NCBI GenBank assembly: GCA_023653785.1
Contig: JAMKCH010002960.1
Location: 1-64,000 of the forward strand
DNA length: 64,000 bases
DNA from: Ophioderma brevispina
Lineage: Eukaryota > Echinodermata > Ophiuroidea > Amphilepidida > Ophiodermatidae
Direction: 5' to 3'
Numbering within the stretch: the stretch's first letter is position 1; every line of letters begins with the position of its first letter. Below the pieces are notes generated by a model. That model was not told the origin of the DNA and did not search any database. It saw only the letters and a program-made list of their open reading frames with translations. The translations under genes and the position numbers were made by a program. Of this stretch, positions 46,909-57,830 are shown piece by piece.

Positions 46909-47956
46909 CTGGGTCACGTAGAGACCCATACCCATGGAACAGTGGCGTAGCCGGGGGGGGGGGCAATCTTGCCCCCCCCTGAAAAATTAGTGATTTTCTG
47001 CACATGTGTCAATACATATAAAACAATAGGCCTATACTATTATACTATAATAACAAATTATAATGTATGCTAATTGGCGGATTTAGGGGCGCATAAGGTA
47101 CCGGACGCATTGTATATAGATGTATAAAAATGTAGAAATGACATTGTACGCACGCACGGGGGAAGGTACATTAAGTTGACATTTACTGTTTACTTTCATT
47201 TGACAGGAGTTGCTCTACTCGAAAACAAAGACTAATTACTGGACAATAGCTTGTAACATGATCCAGCCTTTTAATTGAGAGGGAGTCATTCATGCACGCC
47301 ATAAAAGCTTTGTCAAAAACCCTCAATGCTGTTGTTTGTGATACATTATCCTATTTACAATAAACGGGATGAAGTTAGTATTCTGCCACCACATCCTTCA
47401 ACATGCAGTTTATTCCGTTGAGGCTGCCGAATTCATATTGGTGGTGGCACAATATACAAAATGATTTTGAACTTCCCAATTTTATAGGCCGTGTGGACAT
47501 GTGTGTATTGTACAATACACACTAGTACTAGGCCTAAAGATCGGACCACATACCTTTAATTGGGGAATCCAACGTTAGATACGATATCCCCTAGCTTTTT
47601 ACTAACTGGAGAGCTGGCAATATTTGTTGTTGGTCTGTCCATATTATAATAACTCCATGGTCTGTCCACCTCTTGTGTATGCACTTCGCACGCTCAAATG
47701 ACATCATTACCTGATAAACACCACGGGTTTTAAAATGGGGATGTATAGTGATGGAACCCATCAACAAACAATAATCCTTATAACTGCGAATTGATCGATA
47801 CAGGTGATTGAGTAAGAAGGCCCATTGATGGCCGGTGTTTTAATTCGTGAAGTTATTTATTTTTCTAGGGTGAATTTTTCTTAATTTTAACACATATTCA
47901 TATTATTACTTTATATTTGAACTGATGCATGCTAAGTGTATATTTAACTGAGCTGC
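46909..47956. other. Intergenic, no gene seen
   Basis: G-run at 46953-46963 and C-run at 46972-46979. Otherwise single-copy-looking AT-rich sequence without a recognised exon. Confidence 0.4.
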
Positions 47957-48063
47957 GTGAATTATGTTAGATAATTGGATCTGGGCATCAGTTTGTGCAC
48001 TGTTCGTCTCGGACGAACAGTGCACAAACTGATGCCCAGACCCAATTATCTAACATAATTCAC
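47957..48063. repeat. Near-perfect palindrome, ~52-bp arms
   Basis: GTGAATTATGTTAGATAATT at 47957 is mirrored at 48044-48063. The arms differ by one base (GATCC against GACCC) and meet at GTC-TCG-GAC near 48007-48012. Weaker inverted similarity continues outside (GAGCTGC against GTAGCTA). It lies immediately next to the 3' side of a minus-strand LINE fragment. Confidence 0.85.
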
Positions 48064-48076
48064 TTAGCTACGTCAA

Positions 48077-48394
48077 TTATCCTTTACATAAATCCCTTGC
48101 GTGAATATCTCTGATTCTACCTGTACAACCCATAGTTAACCTTGCTGCTCGGTTTTGGAGCATTTGAATTCTATTTACATGTTTATTAGCGGTATTTGTC
48201 CAGATAGTGCAGCAATAATCGATATGAGGCAAGATGATAGCATTATATAATGTATTCCGAGTGTACTGATCAACATACCAACTCAAACGTGTCAAAACAC
48301 CAAGTTTCTGAGAGATTTTCCCAGCCATTTTGTCAATATGTGTATCCCATTTTAAACATGGGTCAAACAAAAACATGGTTGCTCGGCGCAACAC
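48077..48394 (-). pseudogene. LINE RT C-terminal fragment
   Basis: An uninterrupted frame reads FDPCLKWDTHIDKMAGKISQ, TRLSWYVDQYTRNTLYNAII, LPHIDYCCTIWTNTANKHVN and RIQMLQNRAARLTMGCTGR. This is the thumb/connection region after the RT core of a non-LTR element. It is 5'-truncated and the frame stays intact, so it is younger than most LINE pieces here. Confidence 0.8.
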
Positions 48395-49561
48395 ACGACT
48401 CTTAAAAATATCATATGAAGTGTAATTTTGATTACAATGGTAATTGCACTGAAATGTTTCTGTCTAGAATGTTTTCTTTCTCAATTTATTGAAAGGCGTG
48501 GGTCATTCTTTACCTAGCAATGTTCGCAGATGCATTTTCCGTCATGCTGGTCGCTGTATTTAAAAGGTGTAAGTTAAAAAAAAAAAACAAAGTATGTGAG
48601 CAATGGGGAGAGAGAGCGCGCGAACCCGAGAGAGAGTGAGACGGGGACAAGCAAAGTGGCAAATCCGGGCAGTTAAAGACAGGGGAAGGGGAAGTGAGAG
48701 TGATCAGGGTGGTGTGAGGTATAGGTTTACGACTGTATCGTTGAGCATAAGTGTCTGTAAAGGTGTGAAATTGAACAAGAACGATATTTATCAAAATATA
48801 TATAGATATGCAAATAGTAATGGTTTGAGGGGAAAGTGCATCGATTTCCCCAAGGTACTGGCTTCCACTCCGAGTGTGAAAGCTGAAGATGAAAGTCCTG
48901 TAAGGAAAATCGATGTCCTATATTTCCCCGCCCATGTAATTTTTGTTGTATTACACTTCGCTGGACTCTGGATGAGGATGCAGGGAAAATAGCTAAAACT
49001 CCCACCCGTGGTACCCGTAGTTGAGAAGATGAAATCCCCAGATTATCTTTTCGTTTCACCCAATCGTTGATTAATATCACCTTGAAGGGGTATCCTCCAC
49101 GTTAGCGTGTACTGCTCATTTTAAAGTGGCCGCCATTGTTGTGAAACAATTATTTATATATATTCCATCATTCTTTCTTATCATTAAAAACATCAAAATA
49201 ACAAAGAAAAAACAGGGCTTGTTACTGAACTCTAAATGGAGAACAGCAGACAGGCAGGGAAAACAATCACCAAAATACATGAACAAATTAATTTACAACA
49301 AACTCACACAAATAGAGTGAAAAGCCCAGGAAGCTTGGGGTGGGAACAGGACGAATTAAAACTTCATATATGGGGCAGAATCCCAGTTAGGCTCATTTCG
49401 AGCGTTCCAAATGGAATAACTACATGTGGTGGCAATTTTGCTAAGATTTTTGGCAAATAGATTTTTTGTACTAGATTTACTATCAAGTTTTTGCCTTCAT
49501 GAAGTCAGCTTAAACACTTGGTTGCCCGAAATGACCATCGCAAAGACGCATTTATTGGTAA
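48395..49561. other. Intergenic with short GA-rich tract
   Basis: GAGAGAGAGCGCG...GAGAGAGAGTGAGACGGGG at 48608-48646. The 129- and 117-codon frames that overlap each other on opposite strands here have no recognisable domain or splice context. Confidence 0.35.
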
Positions 49562-49926
49562 GGGCAAAAAAAATGTTGTATTGGAGTAACGGGCCAGTGC
49601 AAAATAGGGTAGGGCGGGCGGATTTTTTTTTAAAATAATGCATTACTACATCAAATCATCACACATAGTCTATTTAATGTTATTAATATTGATACTTTTG
49701 ACTCTATTATTGAAAACCTTAAAGAGAAGTTGCCAAAGTTACACCAGAACACAAAAAACAAAAAAAAATATTGAGAAAGTCGGTTAAAAATCAGGGGTAA
49801 AAACAACTTGAAAAATAAGATTGTTGAAAATAAAAAAAAATTAGGGTAGGTATACTTTTGTACAGGGCTTGATTTTCAAAATTAGGGTAGGGCGGGTTAC
49901 TCCAATACAACAATTTTTTTTTGGCC
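49562..49926. mobile_element. PIF/Harbinger-like MITE (365 bp)
   Basis: GGGCAAAAAAAATGTTGTAT at 49562 and the inverse ATACAACAATTTTTTTTTGGCC to 49926 (with ATTGGAGTAACnnGCC continuing the arm). TAA directly flanks both ends (49559-49561, 49927-49929). A 3-bp TWA duplication with a GG-starting terminus is the PIF/Harbinger pattern. Subterminal AGGGTAGGGCGGG is present in both halves. No coding. Confidence 0.75.
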
Positions 49927-49929
49927 TAA

Positions 49930-50976
49930 GTGAAAGCTAGTGAACTTAAATACGCAAATGGTATAGGATAAGAAAATATGTGCTATTTTGGGAGTGTAAA
50001 AAATTTTGCGCACATGTTCATTATTCAAGATGGCGGTAATTATATCAGCTCTATAGGGAACGTAAATAAGGAAGAAAAGCAGCCCTGCCCATCTTTTTGA
50101 CATCATAAACAACTTCATGACCCTAGATAATTTCACAACACGTAAAATATGATAAAATGTAATATTTTTGTCCAAGATAGCGCTATTACTAGCTGGTTAC
50201 TGGTTACTGCCCGGGTCATGTGAGTCACAGACAACAATGTCTGTCTATCAAACTGATAGAACAAAATCATGATATGAGGGGTGTGGACTGTATTCAAGAA
50301 CTCTCGAAAAGTTGTGTTGAAGTGGAAGCTGTAGGTAATCCAAATCCATTTTGTGCCACTCTTCTGAATGCGTTTCAATGGCCCAAACGTCAATTATGCA
50401 AAACGCAACTGTTTTCTAAAATGATTCCGAATTGAAGAGATTACACTTCATAAAGCAACTGATAAAGGTCGTTAAATTCTCTTTTTGATGCTCCTACAAT
50501 ATCACTCACATTCTTATCCCAAGCATCAATTTTGTTAATTTAAGTTCACTTAAAAACATGTCTTCTTCCGGCGGCCATCTTGGACACTTAAATATTTATG
50601 CCCACTTCAGAGAGGTAAAACTTCATTTCATTTAGTATCTGGGATAAAGTTCATGTCTATAATGAAATCATGATGGCATTTCTTTTTAAAATAAAACAAT
50701 AACGCCCATTTTGACATGGGCATTACGCGACTTTGTGCTGCTTTTCGGGCGGAAACATACCGTAAGGTAAGGTAAGATGATATGTGGGAATACCGTATTA
50801 ATCACCAGATGGGTGCAACAAGCTCCAGTTTTAAAGCCCGTACAGAAATTGGCTTATTACCGAGGAAATAAGCCTTTTCACTTGCGATTTACCAATGAAT
50901 TGGTTCAGGAATATTTACGAGGTGCAATAAAATAAAACAAATCAAATTAACCTTTTTGGTTTATATTTTTGATCAG
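49930..50976. other. Intergenic / possible intron upstream of TMEM175-like exons
   Basis: No exon recognised. The sequence around 50560-50580 (GGCGGCCATCTTGGA) and 50029-50038 (CAAGATGGCGG) is an inverted pair that could mark another small element. If the TMEM175-like gene starts upstream, this would be intron. Confidence 0.35.
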
Positions 50977-51063
50977 TTCGTCCAGGTGACAAGTACAACA
51001 CAACAAGGAAATACACATGGCATCGCCTTATCACCAAGAGATCCAACCCTGACCGTACACAAA
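50977..51063 (+). CDS. TMEM175: TMEM175-like channel, exon a
   Basis: The acceptor TTTTTGATCAG ends at 50976 and the donor GTGAGA follows 51063. The exon enters with two bases of a split codon and leaves with one. The peptide RPGDKYNTTRKYTWHRLITK continues RSNPDRTQ. It is basic and precedes the first membrane helix. The join to the next exon makes Asn (A+AC). The family identity comes from the following exon; alone, this exon would not be recognisable. The N-terminal exon(s) were not located. Confidence 0.6.
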
Positions 51064-51318
51064 GTGAGAAATAACAGTATCTACAATTAGCAATTAGTTG
51101 TAGCTCCTCTATATGACATTGTGAAATTTATTGTGAAACTTATTCCTAAATGCTCATTTATTAATATGAAAAGTTAACTTTTAACTGGGAATTAAAGCTC
51201 AGTTTAAGTAGTTACGAAGTGAAGGAATATCAACGTACCATATTATATTTATGGTCTATTAATTACATATTTGAATGAAATTGGCTGAACAAGTTTTATA
51301 TTTTTATTTATTGTTCAG

Positions 51319-51373
51319 ACTTTACTGATGGAGTATTTGCAATTGTGGCAACTATGATTATACTTGACCTTAC
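51319..51373 (+). CDS. TMEM175: TMEM175-like channel, exon b (FTD signature helix)
   Basis: The acceptor TTATTGTTCAG ends at 51318 and the donor GTGAGT follows 51373. The 55-base exon encodes NFTDGVFAIVATMIILDLT (Asn and Thr completed by neighbouring exons). TMEM175 and its DUF1211 relatives are lysosomal/endosomal K+ (and proton) channels whose pore-lining first helix carries (R)xxxFSD; the second human repeat has FSDGVYAIVATLLILDI. The match, including Thr for Ser in FTD, is strong. The human motif is preceded by an Arg two to four residues upstream; here the nearest is two residues before Asn (RTQN). Confidence 0.75.
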
Positions 51374-51417
51374 GTGAGTATCTAATGTTATTTACTGTGT
51401 CGTAAACTTTTACAGTA

Positions 51418-51760
51418 TATTCAAGTTCAAGTTCAAGTTCAAGTTCAAGTTCAAATTTATTCAGCATAACATATCGTACGAGACAGAAATATGTAATACA
51501 GTATAATATATAATAATACATAAAGTATCAATTGTAGACTGTGCTAAGATGAACTGGTGAGGTATATGATATGATATACTAGGACCAGCAATGGACAACC
51601 CGATAGGGCTTATGGTTATTGCTGGCCCTGTAATACATAAAAGTAAAATATACTCAATATTACAATAATGATACAACACAGCTGTTTGAAAGTGACAAAA
51701 CGAGAATAAAACAAAAATATCAACGGCGACACACTCCTGACGACCAAGTTGGAGCACCTA
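51418..51760 (-). mobile_element. LINE 3' UTR with hexamer tail
   Basis: Read on the minus strand, noncoding sequence ends GAATAAATTTGAACTTGAAC and then (TTGAAC) repeated to about 51418. This is the tandem-hexamer 3' tail common in CR1-like LINEs. The upstream side includes GGGCCAGCAATAACCATAAG. The Glu/Leu repeat frame on that strand is an artefact of the hexamer. It sits in the intron between exons b and c of the TMEM175-like gene, in opposite orientation. Confidence 0.7.
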
Positions 51761-52066
51761 TGCCTCCAACTACATCCTGTGAAAATCTGATGAAACTTCA
51801 CCGCGGGCAAAATGTGATTTTTCATCAAAATCTAGTTATACACGGCTTTCTACGGGATATAAGAATAACAACATACAATCAGACCCCTATAGGCCTACAT
51901 GGCAAGATGACATTCCTTATATTAACAATACGAACCATTTTTTTTTATGGATTGAGTATCTGTGGAAAATATTTTAAGAATTGACTGATGACAAATGTCA
52001 ACTTAGAGTTTTAATGCCAAATAAACTTTTATCATTTGTTAGCTTTTATCAGGTGTTTTTCTGCAG

Positions 52067-52142
52067 TTTGGATGATGTTGAATTTGAATTTTTGGCTCCA
52101 ACCTCAGGGAAATATGACAAACACAGTAATATAAGAATCCGG
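52067..52142 (+). CDS. TMEM175: TMEM175-like channel, exon c
   Basis: The acceptor TTTTTCTGCAG ends at 52066 and the donor GTAAAT follows 52142. Entering with one base it completes Thr, then reads LDDVEFEFLAPTSGKYDKHS and NIRIR, leaving in phase 0. Phases of exons a, b and c agree, which supports one transcript. The segment is the hydrophilic loop after helix 1, in the place where TMEM175 has a short acidic linker before the second helix. The next exon should begin in phase 0 with a helix; I did not find it downstream in the window, so the gene is incomplete here. Confidence 0.6.
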
Positions 52143-53256
52143 GTAAATTTTTTTAGAGTAAAATCACGTTAATTTGTGTTCAAATTTACATCTTTGTATG
52201 TGTCTCATTATAAGGATTAAGAAAGTATAGTTTCTTGGTTCTACCCTTAATTTACATGGCTACATCACATTGGCTAATTACCTTTGTATCTTGCTGTATG
52301 TGATTTGTGTGTGTGTTTTTTCTTTGCAAATAAAAGCTGGGTGTTTGTGATAGCACTCACTGCCACTCAGAAAAGACAAAAATATATGGCTACAACCCTA
52401 ATAAGGTTCAAGTTCACACTGGGTTAGAAATTACCTGTGCTTAGATTTTGTTGAAATTTGTGTCAAATGATTGCTCTGGATATACTGAAACAAGAATTAA
52501 TTTTAACTTTTTTGAGTGACGGCTCTTTGTTTTACATTTTTTACATTTCCCTGCCATATGGGAGCAGAACACTCTTGAGTCCTGAATGACAAAGGAAGTA
52601 GGGACCTGTTTCTATACAATATACCAAAATTTAGCTGCAATAGCTCCCTTAGAAAAAAAGATATGACATCGATTCATCCATCCAAAGAGACATTACCATT
52701 TTATAAGCCCGATTTCTCTCCACATTCCGTCCAAAAAGCTGATAAAATCATGACATTATTAAATGCTCGTCGAATGATTGTATGTACCATTGACATTGAC
52801 GAATTGACAACTGAAATGCATTTCCGTGTACATCTAACAGCAGCTTGGCTAAATGTTACTTTTTAATCGATGAAAATGTTATAAATATATAATGCATCTT
52901 TGGTTTGTTAGGCATTCCCGAATTTCACGTAAGCCCATATAAAACGGACACCGAAAAGATTAATTTGTCAAGAAAAGGACCTCATTTAAACAAAGATATG
53001 AAACCATTAAAGAATTAAACCAGAACTTACCTGTTTGAAACATAATTCAGTTAACTTTAACATTTCTTTTTTTTAAATTACATTGTCATCAGAGATATTT
53101 TCATGATTTATAGAAATCCACTTTTTAAAATTGCATTACAAATTAATTACAAAACAGTAATTAATTTGTCATTTTTAATGCATGACAAATTACATGACAA
53201 ACTAAATGACATACAATACATTTGTAATTTGTAACTATAACTATTTAATAACAAAC
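52143..53256. other. Likely intron of TMEM175-like gene, no exon seen
   Basis: AT-rich. A 67-codon frame at 52663-52866 has no recognisable family match. Short ATGACAAATTA words recur at 53150-53230. Confidence 0.35.
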
Positions 53257-53258
53257 TA

Positions 53259-53725
53259 TAGTAGATTCAACCCATCGTGTCACCGAAGGAGAAGTTTTGG
53301 ACAGCGTCGATTAGTTGGGAGAGGAGGCAGAATATGTGGCCCAGTTCACCTGTTTCATGAATGAACTATGATTATCTGGCCTTTCAAGTTTACATGGAGA
53401 GTGCAAAGACTTTTGTGTTCCTTTGTATCCAAACACAGCTAAACACGGGCGCTCGAAAGTCAGTAACATTCAACTCACCTGTTACATTGAATACCATTGA
53501 AACAAATACGAGTCAAGCTTTAGAATGTTTTGAGAGTTAATGTAACTGTAAATGCGTTTACGTTGACTTGAATGATTTCATTAAGCACAGAATTGATTTT
53601 TCTCTGCTATCGGCCTTATTCTTCAAAAGGTTTAGCGTGGAATTTCCATCCACTGCACATCCCCTCATTCAATGCCAATACCTTCGGAAAAGTACTTGAG
53701 GTGACACGGTGGGTTGAATCTACTA
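53259..53725. mobile_element. TA-flanked MITE (467 bp)
   Basis: TAGTAGATTCAACCCATCGT at 53259 and the inverse ending GGGTTGAATCTACTA at 53725, with TA at 53257-53258 and 53726-53727. A CCTTCGG/CCGAAGG pair follows inside each arm. No coding. Confidence 0.8.
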
Positions 53726-53789
53726 TAATTAATTCATAGTTCGTCATTTAATTTGCAATACACTAAAATTTGATTTGCAATGTACTTCT

Positions 53790-53970
53790 TTTTCTTAACG
53801 TGTCCAAACACAGTGATTCTCAAATATGATCCAGCCACAGACGGGTACAACGTCTGGCTGCTTCACTGAATTCCGCAAGGTCCTTATTTGTGCATTGTTG
53901 CTCCAACAGTGGGCAGACCAAGAGATGTTCCATAGTCCGTGGTGAGAGTCCACAATCACAGTGCAATGTA
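53790..53970 (-). pseudogene. LINE 3' end, same family as 37200-37440
   Basis: Strong nucleotide similarity to 37200-37380 (GTGCATTGTTGCTCCAA, CACAGTG, GGGCAGACCA). On the minus strand it reads MEHLLVCPLLEQQCTNKDL with frame adjustment, a zinc-knuckle-like tail of LINE proteins. Only the extreme 3' end is present. Confidence 0.65.
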
Positions 53971-54214
53971 CTAACAATGATAAATTAATGACAATTATTT
54001 CATTCCTTATTTTTGTCTTGCAGTTTTGAAAAGTAAAACATTTTGATTCATTAAAATATCTGTGATGAAAAAACAATTTCAAATGCTAAGTATGTTAATT
54101 CAACATAAAAACATTTTTGCTCGATTTTCTGGAATGATCAAAACTTCAATATGCATGACAAATTTCAATTTGTCGAATAAGACCATCTCCTTAACAAATT
54201 GATATTTTCAGCGT

Positions 54215-54390
54215 ATTTTGTTAGGTTACTGTTTTGTTAAGTTACCGGTTCTTGTAAGGTTACCGTTTTGTTTTGCGGGTTACTGTTCTGTTAGGTTACT
54301 GTTTTGTTCGGTTACCGTTTTGTTAGGTTACTGTTTTGTTTTGTTCGGTTACCGTTTTGTTTTGTTTGATTTCTGTTTTGATTACTTTTG
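54215..54390 (+). repeat. GTTACYGTTTTGTT tandem repeat
   Basis: About eight imperfect units of GGTTACTGTTTTGTTA, alternating GTTACTG and GTTACCG forms, with 15-24 base spacing. The Val/Leu/Phe-rich frame here is a shadow. Confidence 0.8.
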
Positions 54391-55309
54391 TTTATGCCAG
54401 CAATGTTGTAAGTAAGCCAACTTACTCTGGTCGAGAAGTATACGATTTGAGCTCTAGAGGAAAGACAAAGACCTATTCCTCGCCTTTTTCCGCAACATTT
54501 TCTACTTTCGGTAGTGTACCTTTTAAAAATCTGTAGTTAAAAAGAGTGTGGTCTGGGCCCCCAACCTACGCTCTAGAAGCAGGTCTTTCTCAATGCCCAG
54601 CTATTTTGTTTGTTTTTTTTGTTTTGGTTTATTAATTGTTATCTGTAAACTACATATAGTAATTGGATGGTTTACTTTACATTTGGACATGGGCCGGGCA
54701 TAACCCTCTATAAATCCAACGTGGCGCTGTGTAACGTGCCGTGTCTCCAATCTCACCGACCACCCCTCCCTAAAAAGAAAGTTTTTTAGAGATTCTGGTC
54801 AACTTGTGGTAGCAGATCATAGTTGTTACATACGCTGCTATCCACTTATCAGTTCATTTATGTACAGGAATTATAGAATCATATCAAATTATGGTCAACT
54901 CTATTATAAAGACCGATTGCCGTTTTTCTAAAATCCAAATTCTGTTTTTCCAAAAGTGGATCATCGGGCTTCAGCATTCAAATCCTATGTGTTTACATGC
55001 TTAATGTTTAGCATTTAAGCTAAACACATGCCCATCGTATCATTCGCACCAGCTCAGCTGTTGGGAGCGATTATTCCAATGGCAGTCAAATAGAATGAAT
55101 GCTGCCTTAACCCAACACGAATTGCAACAGAAATCAATTCCACCGCATTGTATTGAGAATACCTTTAAAAACAACATATCAAGTCTACTAAAATCAAAGG
55201 AGTGTAACATATATTTTCAGGGGGTAAGGTTTATACAGGGGTCAAATATTAAAAGTATCAAAACGCGTCGTAAAAGTATGCTATTGTCGTTACATTACCA
55301 GGATTAAAA
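54391..55309. other. Intergenic, no gene seen
   Basis: No recognised exon. The region 54955-55020 has AAACACAT words in inverse order (TGTTTAGC and GCTAAACACATG), a small hairpin. Confidence 0.35.
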
Positions 55310-55755
55310 AAAGGTATAGTTTGCATACTGCAGGTTGTAGTTCAATAGTTATGAGTCAAAATGGTTAAGGTCACAATGTGGGTAAATTTTCAGATAATAT
55401 CCTTCGTTATAAAAATGGTGTCAAATTGATTCGTCTAATTGTACAGGAACCGAAAATATACTGGTTGCCCCATCTTATAATATTTGTTGCATAATTGGAA
55501 CGCAAATGTGACTGGGGGCTACAGGGTCTAGGGACGTTCACTAGTCATAGCTCTGTAATTCTTATATAGAAAGTCAAACCACGAATCTATTTACATTTCC
55601 TTATCTAGTGGGAACAATTTTAACAGTTTTACAACCATCCGATCAAAATCTGACCATTACTATGAATTTTACCCCAGGATGACCTTGACTGTTATGAGCC
55701 TATTGTCCTTAAACTATAACGCTTTAGATAGGGCAAGCGTAACCTTTTTTTTAAC
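55310..55755. mobile_element. Inverted-repeat element, GGATGACCTTGA family (second copy)
   Basis: The left TATAGTTTGCATACTGCAGG...GGTTAAGGTCACAATG side is answered by CCAGGATGACCTTGACTG...GCAAGCGTAACC on the right. It is related to 33586-34035, with more divergence. Confidence 0.45.
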
Positions 55756-56633
55756 ATTAGAGTAGCCATAATTGGTACATCATTGAATCAATTCGAACAT
55801 TCTAATTTTTGTCAACCCCTGTACAAACGTGCCCCTTTTTACATGTTCCACTAGGTTGATGTTGGTACCTTTTATATATTATTTTTTGGACTATTTCAGA
55901 GTATATTAACACTAAATTGTCTTCTGTTTGCAGTAGTTGTGTGGGGTCCAAATCACACAATATTGGACTATAAAGGCCGATAAGAAGGCAATTTTCAATG
56001 TTGATTTGATTCCGGCGTTCTTTTTTTCCCTTTAGGTATGATGTGGTACGTTCAACACACTTATTTCATGTGGAGTAAAATGCTATTTTCGGGGGAATAT
56101 TGTCCACTGAATCCTTATTAGTGCAACACAATTCACTTTCTATACTTGTAACTATTAAATACAATTTTGAAGGAATCAAGATGTCTCATATTATTCTTAA
56201 ACGATAATTTGTTTTTCATTAGGCAATTTAAAAATTTGATCGATTACCAGCCTGCTCAATACATGGGTCAGTGTGCAACTCACATTGTTGTGTTCAAAAA
56301 ATGTAACATTTGATGGTACATGGGAGGTAAGGTTAGCAAAATCGGATTAGCATTGAACACCCTAACAACAATCGTTTTTTGGGGGGGGGGAACCCAATTC
56401 GAGTTCAAGTATATACCGACACAAAACCCCTTTTTGGGTTTAAACTGTTCAATTTGTAAAATGGCCCTTTTTGTGATCATAATTTGGGGGGGGGGCACCT
56501 TGTTTTAGTCGCTACATAGTTAAACTGGGTAAACTTGCCTGGGTAAACTTGTCTCCTTGTTTATCACATGCTTTCCGTTTTGAATATTCTTGTCATTTGG
56601 AACAAATTAACTCTAATCAAGAAGAGAAGCAGT

Positions 56634-56740
56634 AAAGGTGCAGCGAGCGCTTTCCATAACTGTGTCCCTAAAAATGTGAAACTTCAATTTTGCACTATGT
56701 AAAGTTTCCCATCAAAAACATGTGACATGTTTACAAGCGA
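56634..56740. mobile_element. End fragment of the 6947-7337 repeat family
   Basis: AAAGGTGCAGCGAGCG, GTGTCCCTAAAAATGTGAAA, TTTTGCACTATGTAAAG and CATCAAAAACAT appear in the order found at 6948-7030. Confidence 0.55.
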
Positions 56741-57529
56741 GAAACATTTCTTTGGTGAAATGTTGAAAATTTTTCATTTACTATAGGAGCGAATACTAAT
56801 TCACATGTGTTTTATATGAAATTTAAGAAATCAAAGAAGCCTTTGTTTTTATTTTCAGGCTTTCGGGGTCTGTAACCAAATACAAGTAAGACACTATTGG
56901 TCTTTGAAATCACTGGAAATTATTGAAATCACTTCATTGAACAATTTATGGATGGCCCAAACTCTTGTTGCACATTTATTGAGCCGTATTTTTTAAATGG
57001 AACAGGTTTATCAACTCTTTATTACAGCTAAAAATTTAGAAACAAAGGAATCGTATCATTTATGGGCGAATAATATGTTCGAGATCGGGAAAACTAAATA
57101 ATCGGCGCGCCTCTCACATTAGTTTAAGTTTTTCCGCCGTATATATGATTCGCCGTAAAAATACGTGCTATCCTTTATTTCTATTCTATTACCGAAAACA
57201 GTGTGTTTTAATGAGAAGTACATACACACCCCCATTGTTGCGGAATAATGGGCAGTAAACTGACCAATCAGAATGCTGCATTTCAATAATGGGCAGCAGA
57301 GGTAATTAGTAAATTGGTTGTTGTAACCCATTCAATTTGTGTTGATGTTGACAGGTTTTGTTATTCGTATGATTCCCTGCAATGGGTTTTAATCTCATTC
57401 CGCAAAATTTTCCGCTGATTAAGTAAATATCTTTTATACACATGATTAATATTTGTATTCCTTCGGTACACGATATCCGAAAAATAGGTAATCAGAAAAA
57501 GAATGTATGTCAAAAAGAGGTGAGACGAC

Positions 57530-57830
57530 TAGTCAGTCACACACACGATGAAAAGAAGCATCCCCAAGATGAGCCTTGAGGCACGCCCAGTTTTATAGAT
57601 TAAGATGTAACTTTTGATTGTTGTAATGAAATAATTGGCTACGTCAGTCAGGTATCTCTTTTACCCCAAGCCGTTGCCTAGCTTTAATAAAATAGTATTG
57701 TCCTTGTGTCGAATGACTTCAAGAACATCCCGAAAAATTTTATTAATGTCCAATAACATTACGGTAATGTACCTTGATTTTTGTAAGTGTTTTTTTTTTC
57801 AAAGTTGGAAAAGTTCCTTGCGCTGTTTTT
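57530..57830 (-). pseudogene. LINE RT core fragment
   Basis: The minus strand, with frame changes, reads LDINKIFRDVLEVIRHKDNT (motif A context), RYLTDVANYFITTIKS, and LGVPQGSSWG (motif B, directly before an LLFIVCV string). Order and spacing fit a non-LTR reverse transcriptase. No further parts are visible on either side. Confidence 0.55.

Noticed and set aside
48603..49080. Overlapping 129- and 117-codon frames on opposite strands
   Set aside because: Low-complexity GA-rich start, no recognisable domain, no splice context, and mutually antisense.
51315..51521. Frame with an ELELELELE run
   Set aside because: Reading of the TTCAAG hexamer tail of a LINE.
56374..56500. Two G-runs with GGGCACC and GGGAACCC words as a possible G-quadruplex regulatory site
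   Set aside because: Isolated homopolymers of uncertain length; no regulatory context.
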